Assembly: GCA_027483945.1 (NCBI GenBank)
Contig: JAIXTM010000021.1
Coordinates: 1 to 37,168 of the forward strand
Reading direction: 5' to 3'
Source of the DNA: Hyphomicrobiales bacterium
GTDB lineage: Bacteria > Pseudomonadota > Alphaproteobacteria > Rhizobiales > Beijerinckiaceae
DNA length: 37,168 bases
A model generated the notes under the pieces. That model did no database searches, had not been told where the DNA came from, and saw only the letters and a list, made by a program, of their open reading frames with translations. Of the stretch, positions 1 through 6,111 are shown piece by piece (the first letter of the stretch is position 1; the number at the start of each line of letters is the position of its first letter). Position numbers and translations under genes: made by a program.

Positions 1-945
1 GCCGACGAGGAAGTGTTCGAGATGAACAACGGCTGCATCTGCTGCACCGTGCGCGGCGACCTGATCCGCATCATCGACGGGCTGATGAAGCGCAAGGGCA
101 AGTTCGACGCGATCATCGTGGAGACGACGGGCCTCGCCGATCCGGCCCCGGTGGCGCAGACCTTCTTCGTGGACGACGATGTCGCCGGCCAGACCAAGCT
201 CGACGCGGTCGTCACCGTCGCCGACGCCAAATGGCTGACCGAGCGCCTGAAGGACGCGCCGGAGGCGAAGAACCAGATCGCCTTCGCCGACGTCATCATC
301 CTCAACAAGACCGACCTCGTCAGCGCCGCCGAACTCGCCGAGGTGGAGGGCCGCATCCGCGCCATCAACCCCTATGCCAAGCTCCACCGGGCGCAGCGGT
401 CCAACGTGAAGATCGAGGACGTGCTGGGCCGCAATGCCTTCGACCTGGATCGGATCCTGGAGATCGAGCCCGCCTTCCTGGAGCGGGACGAGCACGACCA
501 CCATCACCACCACGGTCATGATCATCATCACGATCATCACCATCACGACCATGCCTGCGGGCCCGATTGCGACCACGAGCACCATCATCATGGCCATGAT
601 CACGGCCATGACGGCCATTCACACGGCGGGCTGAAGCACTACCACGACGAGGACATGCAATCGGTCGCGATCAGGCTCGACGGCGAGGTCGACCCGGACA
701 AGTTCCTGCCCTGGGTGCACGAGCTCGTGCAGAAGGAAGGCCCGTCGATCCTGCGCTCCAAGGGCATCCTCGCCTTCAAGGGCGAGCCGAAGCGCTTCGT
801 CTTCCAGGGCGTGCACATGATCCTGGACGGCGACCTCCAGCGCGACTGGAAGCCGGACGAGACGCGCAGCTCCAAGATCGTCTTCATCGGGCGCGACCTC
901 GACGAGGAGGCGATCCGCAAGGGCTTCCTGGCCTGCGCCGCCTGA
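1..945 (+). CDS. CobW/COG0523 family GTP-binding metal chaperone, 5' end missing
   Basis: G3E-family P-loop GTPase of the CobW/COG0523 group. These proteins handle metal, often zinc, in the cytoplasm and transfer it to client enzymes. The window opens inside the gene: the frame is open from base 1, and the Walker A region lies upstream. Visible are the family's CxCC metal motif (GCICCTV, visible residues 11-17), an ETTG segment (about 41-44) and the guanine-specificity motif NKTD (102-105). A loop at about 165-214 holds roughly 25 histidines plus a CGPDC pair, and a CobW C-terminal domain follows to residue 314. The His loop suggests zinc or nickel/cobalt buffering; the metal cannot be read from sequence. 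The stop is 3 bases before the WD40 gene, so they are probably co-transcribed. The GTG at 13 is internal, not the true start. Confidence 0.95.
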   Translation, partial: ADEEVFEMNNGCICCTVRGDLIRIIDGLMKRKGKFDAIIVETTGLADPAPVAQTFFVDDDVAGQTKLDAVVTVADAKWLTERLKDAPEAKNQIAFADVIILNKTDLVSAAELAEVEGRIRAINPYAKLHRAQRSNVKIEDVLGRNAFDLDRILEIEPAFLERDEHDHHHHHGHDHHHDHHHHDHACGPDCDHEHHHHGHDHGHDGHSHGGLKHYHDEDMQSVAIRLDGEVDPDKFLPWVHELVQKEGPSILRSKGILAFKGEPKRFVFQGVHMILDGDLQRDWKPDETRSSKIVFIGRDLDEEAIRKGFLACAA

Positions 946-948
946 TCC

Positions 949-1929
949 ATGGCGACGCTGGCGGAAAGGGTTGAGCCGGTCGCCGCGGGCGGCCACGTCG
1001 TCGGTCTCGCCTGGCTGGGCGACGCGCTCGCCGTCGCCTCGGGCGACGGCACCGTCGCGCTCGGCGGCCGGAGCATCCCGGTCCACCCCGACGGCGCCGT
1101 GCTCGTCGCTTCAGCGGATGCCCGCGGCATCGTGACCGGCGGCGACGATGGCCGGGTGGTGCTGACCGACGCCTCCGGGACCGTGACCGAGCTCGGGCAC
1201 GAGAAGGGCCGCTGGATCGACGCTGTCGCCCTCGGCCCCGGCGGCACGGCCGCCTGGAGCGCGGGAAAGCGCGTCGTCGCCCGCGACGCCAAGGGCCGGC
1301 TCGCCTCCTGGGAGGCTCCCTCCACCGCCCGGGGCCTCGCCTTCATGCCCAAGGGCTACCGCCTCGCCATCGCCCAGTATAACGGCGCGAGCCTCTGGTT
1401 CCCCGGAACCGAGGCCAAGCCCGAAATGCTGGAATGGAAGGGCTCCCATCTCGACGTCACCGTCTCGCCGGACGGGCGCTTCGTCATCACCTCGATGCAG
1501 GAGAATTCCCTGCATGGCTGGCGCCTCCAGCCCGATCGCGGCCACATGCGCATGTCGGGCTATGCCGCCAAGCCCCGCTCCCTCGCCTGGTCCCATGACG
1601 GCAAGTGGCTCGCCACCTCCGGCGCCGATGCCGTCATCGTCTGGCCCTTCGACAGCAAGGAAGGGCCGATGGGCAAGAAGCCGCGGGAGATGGGCGTGCG
1701 CCCCGCCAAGGTCACCCGCTGCGCCTTCCATCCCGGTTCCCTCGTCGTCGCCGCCGGCTATGAGGACGGCTGCATCCTGCTCATCCGCATGACCGACGGC
1801 TCGGAACTGCTGATGCGTCCGGCATCGAGGTCCGGGCCGGTCACGGCCCTTGCCTGGGACCGCACCGGCGCCCGCATCGCCTTCGGCACGGCGGGCGGCG
1901 AGGCCGGGCGCCTGACGCTTCCGGTCTGA
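949..1929 (+). CDS. WD40 repeat protein
   Basis: A 326-residue protein built of repeating beta-propeller blades. Recurrent WD40-like units are visible, for example LAWSHDGKWLATSG, CAFHPGSLVVAAGYEDG and ALAWDRTGARIAFGT, each ending in a hydrophobic strand. There is no signal peptide or membrane segment, so it is probably a cytoplasmic scaffold. The ATG lies 3 bases after the CobW stop, and the next gene starts 2 bases after this stop, which indicates an operon. The pairing with a CobW GTPase suggests a role in metal homeostasis or in holding a client of the GTPase, but that is inference from position only. Confidence 0.9.
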   Translation: MATLAERVEPVAAGGHVVGLAWLGDALAVASGDGTVALGGRSIPVHPDGAVLVASADARGIVTGGDDGRVVLTDASGTVTELGHEKGRWIDAVALGPGGTAAWSAGKRVVARDAKGRLASWEAPSTARGLAFMPKGYRLAIAQYNGASLWFPGTEAKPEMLEWKGSHLDVTVSPDGRFVITSMQENSLHGWRLQPDRGHMRMSGYAAKPRSLAWSHDGKWLATSGADAVIVWPFDSKEGPMGKKPREMGVRPAKVTRCAFHPGSLVVAAGYEDGCILLIRMTDGSELLMRPASRSGPVTALAWDRTGARIAFGTAGGEAGRLTLPV

Positions 1930-1931
1930 CG

Positions 1932-2207
1932 ATGCTGAGGGGCTTGTTCGGAAAACGAACGGGAACCGATCCGGCCGCGACGGCGGCTCTGAAGGACCGC
2001 GTAAGGCGGGTTGCCGGACTTGGCGAGGATGTGGCGCTCGCCATCAACGAGATCGTCTGCGCGGATCCGGCCTGCCCCGGCACAGAGACGGTGATCCTCG
2101 TGATGGAGCCGGGGAAAAGGACCCGCGCGGTGAAGGTCGCGGAGCCCATGGCCACGCTCACCGACGAGGTCATCCTCGCGGCCTTCGCAGCGGAGGGGCC
2201 CGTCTGA
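1932..2207 (+). CDS. Conserved-looking 91-residue protein, function unknown
   Basis: I do not recognise a named family. The protein is soluble and compact, with a basic N-terminus, a helical stretch (about 15-40), then an INEIVCADPACPG segment with two cysteines five residues apart, a beta-rich TETVILVM segment, and a helical end. The Cys-x-Asp-Pro-x-Cys-Pro arrangement could hold a metal or a disulfide. It starts 2 bases after the WD40 stop and so is probably the third gene of the CobW operon. Composition and third-position GC match its neighbours, which supports a real gene. Confidence 0.8.
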   Translation: MLRGLFGKRTGTDPAATAALKDRVRRVAGLGEDVALAINEIVCADPACPGTETVILVMEPGKRTRAVKVAEPMATLTDEVILAAFAAEGPV

Positions 2208-2209
2208 AG

Positions 2210-2235
2210 GGAACCGGACAGGCGGCTCTCCCGTT
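2210..2235 (+). promoter_or_regulatory. EcfG-type (general stress) promoter, GGAAC-N17-CGTT
   Basis: GGAAC at 2210-2214 and CGTT at 2232-2235 are 17 bases apart, which fits the GGAAC-N16/17-CGTT consensus of the alphaproteobacterial general stress sigma factor EcfG (RpoE2/SigT). It starts just after the stop of the 91-residue gene and points at the DUF2937 gene. The predicted transcript would start near 2242, before the Shine-Dalgarno at 2244-2252. Only the pattern is seen; expression under stress is inferred. Confidence 0.6.
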
Positions 2236-2259
2236 CCGTTTGTGAGGAGGAGAAGCGTC

Positions 2260-2760
2260 TTGATCTCGCGAACCCTGGCCATGGCAATGGGGCTCATCGG
2301 AGCCGCCTCGCTCTCGCAGATGCCCGAATTCACGCAGCAGTACCGCCAGCGTCTCGGCGGCGCGGTGGATGAATTGCGGACGGTCGTCCAGCGCTTCGAC
2401 AACGATGCGCTGGCGGAGGGCCTGTCCCGCGACCAGGCGCTGGACCGCATGCGCGGGGCGGGTGACGCTTTCCTGCAGCGGCGCGGGGTCAGCGAGACAC
2501 AGGCCAAGATCCGCCTCGACAACCTGGAAACCCAGCGCCGGGCCATGGCGGAAGCCGGCCCCTTCGAGCGCATGGTCGCGTTCCTGCGCTACCGCGACGC
2601 GGATCTGAGCCGCCGCACCATGGACGATTTCGAGCCGGCGGTGCCGGTCACGACCGAAGGCGTCGCCGCCGCCGGCGCCGGCTTCCTCGGCGGCTATTTC
2701 CTGATCCGGATGCTGACCGCCCCGTTCGGCCGCCGCCGCCGGGTCGTCAGCCGCGCCTGA
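2260..2760 (+). CDS. DUF2937 family membrane protein
   Basis: A 166-residue protein matching the DUF2937 pattern: an N-terminal hydrophobic segment (ISRTLAMAMGLIGAASLSQ), then PEFTQQYRQRLGGAVDEL, a long charged helical middle region, and a C-terminal hydrophobic segment (about 130-150) followed by an Arg-rich tail. Probably an inner-membrane protein with a hairpin topology; the role is unknown. I chose TTG at 2260 because GAGGAGGAG (2244-2252) sits 7 bases upstream and the family usually starts M-I-x-R-T-L. A GTG at 2242 would put the start codon before the ribosome site and at the predicted transcription start. It ends 3 bases from the convergent next gene. Confidence 0.85.
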   Translation: MISRTLAMAMGLIGAASLSQMPEFTQQYRQRLGGAVDELRTVVQRFDNDALAEGLSRDQALDRMRGAGDAFLQRRGVSETQAKIRLDNLETQRRAMAEAGPFERMVAFLRYRDADLSRRTMDDFEPAVPVTTEGVAAAGAGFLGGYFLIRMLTAPFGRRRRVVSRA

Positions 2761-2763
2761 GGC

Positions 2764-3108
2764 TCAAGCGCCGTCGCCGTCGCGGGATTGCCCGGCGAAC
2801 TGGGCATAGAAGCCGAGCCCGTCATGGGCCGGCAGCGGGTTCAGCCGCGAGACGAATCCCTTGCGCCGCGCCTCGAGCAGGCTCCGCCCGACCGGCTGGA
2901 ACAGGGTCTCCCCGCCACCCTCAGGCGGCGGATCGAGCAGGATCGCCACCGATTTCGATGCGCCGAACCGGCTCGATTCGATCAGCGCGTCGAGGGAGGC
3001 CAAGGCCTGCGCCGCATGGGCGCCGCGCAGGTCGAGGATCGCATCCGCATCGGCCTGGCCCAGGCCCCCGCGCAGCTTCGCCGCATAGAAGTCGTCGAAA
3101 TGAGGCAT
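2764..3108 (-). CDS. Small hypothetical protein, possibly Smr-like
   Basis: A 114-residue cytoplasmic protein without a clear family. It has an acidic and helical N-terminus (PHFDDFYAAK), then AILDLRGAHAAQALASLDALIE, which resembles the start of an Smr-type fold (DLRG/DLHG followed by a helix), then a strand (KSVAILLDPP) and a helix (GRSLLEARRKGFV). The usual HGKG loop of Smr domains is not present, so the similarity is weak. GGGAG lies about 9 bases before the ATG. It converges on the DUF2937 gene with a 3-base gap. Confidence 0.7.
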   Translation of the reverse strand: MPHFDDFYAAKLRGGLGQADADAILDLRGAHAAQALASLDALIESSRFGASKSVAILLDPPPEGGGETLFQPVGRSLLEARRKGFVSRLNPLPAHDGLGFYAQFAGQSRDGDGA

Positions 3109-3180
3109 GGCATCGCTCCCGCCCTGCCACTAGGCGATTTGGCAGGCCGCTGTCATCCCCTATGGCCCGACGGACCTCGT

Positions 3181-3377
3181 TGTCATCCCCGGCGGCGCGC
3201 AGCGCCGGGACGGGGATCCAGGAGACGTCGGGGATCGAGCGCGACGGCCGGCGTGGGTCTGGGTCGCCACCGGCCCTTCGCTTGCGCTCCGGGCGTTCAT
3301 GCCTCGAAACGCTGACCGCGTTTCGTCCGCTGACGCGGACCGGCCCTCACCCCTCGCTTCGCTCGCCGGGGATGACG
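3181..3377. repeat. Palindromic intergenic repeat, family A, copy 1 (diverged right arm)
   Basis: The left arm, 3181-3221, starts TGTCATCCCCGGCGGCGCGC and ends GGGGATCCAG. It is nearly identical to 3770-3810. A degraded right arm ending CGCCGGGGATGAC lies near 3363-3376. No gene in any frame is convincing here. It resembles the dispersed intergenic repeats common in Hyphomicrobiales. Confidence 0.65.
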
Positions 3378-3400
3378 AAGGCGGGTGACCGCTGCGCCCT

Positions 3401-3528
3401 GATCCCTCCCTGCAAAGGGAGGGTGGCCGGCGCGCAGCGCCGGACGGGTGGGCTCTGGTTAATCACGGAGGCTGTCCCGGCGGGCCCACCCGGCGCTTCG
3501 CGCCACCCTCCCCTCGCGGGGAGGGATC
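3401..3528. repeat. Palindromic intergenic repeat, family B
   Basis: A long imperfect inverted repeat. The left arm runs GATCCCTCCCTGCAAAGGGA, then GGGTGGCCGGCGCG, then GACGGGTGGGCTC. The right arm ends CCACCCTCCCCTCGCGGGGA followed by GGGATC. The transcript could fold into a roughly 50-bp stem with nested small hairpins. No coding function is apparent. Confidence 0.7.
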
Positions 3529-3550
3529 GGGCTGGGCCGGCATCGTGCGT

Positions 3551-3658
3551 GCTTCGAGGCTCGCTTCGCGAGCACCTCAGCATGAGGACCGTTGGGAAGG
3601 GCGCACTGCCAATCGAAGCCTCATCCTGAGGTGCGAGGCGACAGCCGAGCCTCGAAGG
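3551..3658. repeat. Palindromic intergenic repeat, family C
   Basis: The left arm GCTTCGAGGCTCGCTTCGCG and AGCACCTCAGCATGAGG pairs with the right arm CCTCATCCTGAGGTGCGAGG and GCCGAGCCTCGAAG. This is the CTTCGAGGCTCG/CACCTCAGGATGAGG type of dispersed palindrome. Confidence 0.7.
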
Positions 3659-3677
3659 ACGAGGCGTCATCCTCGCC

Positions 3678-3762
3678 TGTCATTGCGAGGAGCGAAGCGA
3701 CGAAGCAATCCAGCCCGCCGCAACCGCTCGATGGATTGCTTCGCTTACGCTCGCAATGATGA
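3678..3762. repeat. Palindromic intergenic repeat, family D
   Basis: TGTCATTGCGAGGAGCGAAG then CGACGAAGCAATCCA pairs with TGGATTGCTTCGCTTACGCT then CGCAATGATGA. This is a REP-like palindrome with about 30-bp arms and a short GC-rich loop. Confidence 0.75.
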
Positions 3763-3769
3763 CCCTCGA

Positions 3770-3890
3770 TGTCATCCCCGGCGGCGCGCAGCGCCGGGAA
3801 GGGGATCCAGAAAATGCCGGGCATCGCGCGATGGCTGCCTTCGCGCTGGATCCCCTTCCCCTCCGCCTGCGGCTCCGGCCGGGGATGACA
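3770..3890. repeat. Palindromic intergenic repeat, family A, copy 2 (intact)
   Basis: The left arm 3770-3810 (TGTCATCCCCGGCGGCGCGC to GGGGATCCAG) pairs with 3846-3890 (CTGGATCCCCTTCCCC to CCGGGGATGACA). Its left arm repeats 3181-3221 with about one mismatch. It ends 24 bases before the homospermidine synthase stop and may act as a transcription-end hairpin for it. Confidence 0.8.
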
Positions 3891-3914
3891 GGAGAGCGTG
3901 CGGCGGCGCCCGTC

Positions 3915-5351
3915 TCACCGCACCAGGATGTTCCGGAACTGCCACGGATCGGACGTGTCGAGGTCCTCCGGGAAGAAGCCCGGGCGGTCCTTCAGCGGCG
4001 TCCAATCGGTGTAGAAGCCGTTCACCGGGCCGAGATAGGGCAGCTGCACCTCCAGGCACCGGCGGAAGTCCATCTCGTCGGCTTCCACGATGCCGGCCTT
4101 GGGGTTCTCCAGAGCCCAGACCATGCCGGCCAGGACGGCGGAGGTCACCTGCAGCCCGGTGGCATTCTGGTAGGGCGCGATCTGCCGCGTCTCGTCGATG
4201 GAGAGCTGCGAGCCGTACCAATAAGCGTTGAGGCCGTGGCCGTAGAGCAGCACGCCGAGCTCGTCGATGCCGTCGACGATCTCGTCCTCGTTGAGGATGT
4301 GGTGCTCGTCCTGGACCTTGCCCGCCTGGCCGAACAATTCGTGCAGCGACAGGACCGCGTCGTTGGCCGGATGGTAGGCGTAATGGCAGGTCGGCCGGTA
4401 GACCGCCTCGCCGCCGGCCCCGTGCACGGTGAAATAATCCGCGATCGAGATCGACTCGTTATGCGTGACCAGGAAGCCGTACTGGGCGCCCGGCGTCGGG
4501 CACCAGGAGCGCACGCGCGTGTTGGCGCCCGGCTGCAGCAGATAAATCGCCGCGCCGCAGCCGGAGCTGTGGGTGCGCCCGTTCTCCGGCATCCAGGCCT
4601 CGTGCGTGCCCCAGCCGAGCTCGGCCGGCTGCATGCCCTCCGACAGGAAGCCCTCCACCGACCAGGTGTTGACGAAGACGCCCATGGGCTTGGGGTGCTT
4701 GGCGCGCTGCGTGTCGCGCTCGGCGATGTGGACGCCCTTGACGCCGACCTTCTGCATCAAGGCGGCCCAGCCCTCGCGGGTGGTCGGCTCCTCGAAGGAC
4801 AGCTTCATGTCGCCGGCGATGTTCACCAGCGCCTGCTTCACGAACCAGGACACCATGCCCGGATTGGCGCCGCAGCAGGACACGGCCGTCGTCGTGCCGG
4901 CGGGACGGGCGCGCTTGGCGGCCAGCGTCTTCTCGCGCAGCGCGTAGTTGGAGCGCGCGTCCGGGCCCAGGTCGGCGTTGAAATAGAAGCCGGCCCACGG
5001 CTCGTTGACCGTATCGATGTAGAGGGCGCCGATTTCCGAGCAATATTCCATGATGTCGAGGGACGAGGTGTCCACCGACAGGTTCACGCAGAAGCCCTGG
5101 CCGCCGCCCTCCGTCAGGAGCGGGCCGAGGAGGTTCCTGTAATTCTCCCGCGTCACCGCCTGGTGCACGAAGCGGATGCCCCGCGCGTCCAGCATGGCCC
5201 GGTCGCTGTCGTCCGGATCGATGACCGTGAAGCGGCTCTTGTCATAGGCGAAGTGCCGCTCGATCAGCGGCAGGGTGCCCTTGCCGATCGAGCCGAAGCC
5301 GATCATCACGATGGGGCCGGTGATCGTGCCGTGGACGGGCCAGTCGGTCAT
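3915..5351 (-). CDS. hss: Homospermidine synthase
   Basis: NAD-dependent bacterial homospermidine synthase, which joins two putrescine units (or spermidine plus putrescine) to make sym-homospermidine in the cytoplasm. The protein is 478 residues, the usual family length. A Rossmann start is visible (IVMIGFGSIGKGTLPLIERH, residues about 14-33). Downstream are TVNEPWAGFYF and conserved segments such as GANPGMVSWFVKQAL and WGTHEAWMP. An upstream in-frame extension to 5420 exists, but ATG at 5351 has CGGAG about 7 bases before it and gives the normal length. It is the last gene of the polyamine cluster, 109 bases after the GNAT gene. Together with the decarboxylase at 6112-7257 it completes ornithine to putrescine to homospermidine. 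Confidence 0.96.
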   Translation of the reverse strand: MTDWPVHGTITGPIVMIGFGSIGKGTLPLIERHFAYDKSRFTVIDPDDSDRAMLDARGIRFVHQAVTRENYRNLLGPLLTEGGGQGFCVNLSVDTSSLDIMEYCSEIGALYIDTVNEPWAGFYFNADLGPDARSNYALREKTLAAKRARPAGTTTAVSCCGANPGMVSWFVKQALVNIAGDMKLSFEEPTTREGWAALMQKVGVKGVHIAERDTQRAKHPKPMGVFVNTWSVEGFLSEGMQPAELGWGTHEAWMPENGRTHSSGCGAAIYLLQPGANTRVRSWCPTPGAQYGFLVTHNESISIADYFTVHGAGGEAVYRPTCHYAYHPANDAVLSLHELFGQAGKVQDEHHILNEDEIVDGIDELGVLLYGHGLNAYWYGSQLSIDETRQIAPYQNATGLQVTSAVLAGMVWALENPKAGIVEADEMDFRRCLEVQLPYLGPVNGFYTDWTPLKDRPGFFPEDLDTSDPWQFRNILVR

Positions 5352-5362
5352 CGGGAACTCCG

Positions 5363-5370
5363 TTCTGTCA
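5363..5370 (-). promoter_or_regulatory. TGACAGAA box 19 bases before hss start
   Basis: TGACAGAA on the minus strand begins 19 bases before the hss start codon. The same octamer occurs at the same distance before the GNAT gene (5994-6001). It may be part of an extended ribosome-binding or regulatory site, or chance. Confidence 0.3.
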
Positions 5371-5407
5371 GATGGTGTGGGGGCGTGCCGCCCCGCTCGG
5401 AAATGCT

Positions 5408-5435
5408 CGCGGCCGATCAATCAAGACCGGCCGCG
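5408..5435. other. Hairpin in the GNAT-hss gap
   Basis: CGCGGCCG (5408-5415) and CGGCCGCG (5428-5435) form a perfect 8-bp stem with a 12-base loop in the 109-base gap between the GNAT stop and the hss start. There is no T-run, so it is not a standard terminator; it could be an RNA stability or processing element. Confidence 0.45.
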
Positions 5436-5460
5436 CGCGTCAATGGCGGATAGGCGGATT

Positions 5461-5982
5461 TCAGGCGGCGAGGGCGAAGGGCGCGTCGGGAACACCGCGT
5501 CCGGCGACCATGCCCGCGGCACCGGCAAGGGCACCCGGATGGATCTCCAGCGCCAGGAACCGGTCACGGTCGACCGGGCCCGGCAGGTCGAGCCCCTTTG
5601 TCGCCTCGGCCGTGAAGCCGAAGCGGGCGTAATAGGGCGCGTCGCCCACCAGGAGGATCGCCTTGTGGCCGGCCCGCGCCGCGCCCCAGATCGCCTCGCG
5701 CATGAGGCGGGCGCCGATGCCGCGGCCGCGCACCTCGCCGTCCACGGCGAGCGGGCCGAGGAGCAGCGCGGCGCGCCCGCCGGCATCCACCGGCCAGAGC
5801 CGGACCGTGCCGACGACGCGGCCCTGGTCCTCGGCGACGAGGGCAAGGCCCTGCGCCGGCAGGCGGCCTTCGCGCAGGCGCTCGGACGTCTTGGCGAAGC
5901 GGGCGGCGCCGAAAGCTGAATCGAGCAGGCGCTCGCGCGCGGCGATGTCGGCCTCGGTCTCGGTGCGGATCGACAGGGTCAT
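5461..5982 (-). CDS. GNAT family N-acetyltransferase
   Basis: A 173-residue single-domain GNAT enzyme that transfers acetyl from acetyl-CoA to an amine. Motif A with the acetyl-CoA pyrophosphate loop is visible as RGRGIG (residues 85-90), preceded by the strand LLLGPLAV and followed by a helix. YYARFGFTAE (motif B, about 122-131) is typical of YhbS-like members. GAGG lies 5 bases before the ATG. It sits between the ornithine decarboxylase and homospermidine synthase genes on the same strand (gaps of 129 and 109 bases). A polyamine or diamine substrate is therefore plausible but not shown. Confidence 0.9.
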   Translation of the reverse strand: MTLSIRTETEADIAARERLLDSAFGAARFAKTSERLREGRLPAQGLALVAEDQGRVVGTVRLWPVDAGGRAALLLGPLAVDGEVRGRGIGARLMREAIWGAARAGHKAILLVGDAPYYARFGFTAEATKGLDLPGPVDRDRFLALEIHPGALAGAAGMVAGRGVPDAPFALAA

Positions 5983-5993
5983 GGCGTCCTCGT

Positions 5994-6001
5994 TTCTGTC
6001 A
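5994..6001 (-). promoter_or_regulatory. TGACAGAA box 19 bases before GNAT start
   Basis: This is the second copy of the octamer also found before hss, at the same 19-base distance from the start codon and followed by a similar purine-rich ribosome site. It is not present before the decarboxylase gene. Confidence 0.3.
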
Positions 6002-6067
6002 AAACGGGGTGGACACGAGCCCGCGTGCCCGCTGTCGCGGGCCGTTCGGGAATGGCTGGGGAGGAAG

Positions 6068-6094
6068 CCGCCGGGCGTTTCACGCGCCCGGCGG
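6068..6094. other. Strong hairpin after the decarboxylase gene
   Basis: CCGCCGGGCG (6068-6077) and CGCCCGGCGG (6085-6094) form a 10-bp GC stem 18 bases after the decarboxylase stop. No T-run follows on the minus strand, so readthrough to the GNAT and hss genes is likely; it may protect or partly terminate the transcript. Confidence 0.5.
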
Positions 6095-6111
6095 AAATCA
6101 GGCTTGCCGCG

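Noticed and set aside
2242-2259. GTG at 2242 as start of the DUF2937 protein
   Set aside because: It lies before the Shine-Dalgarno GAGGAGGAG and at the predicted transcription start; TTG 2260 fits better.
2788-3629. Long plus-strand frames over the small minus-strand gene and the repeat cluster
   Set aside because: They are Arg/Pro-rich, start inside a real gene on the other strand, and run through palindromic repeats; they are GC-driven chance frames.
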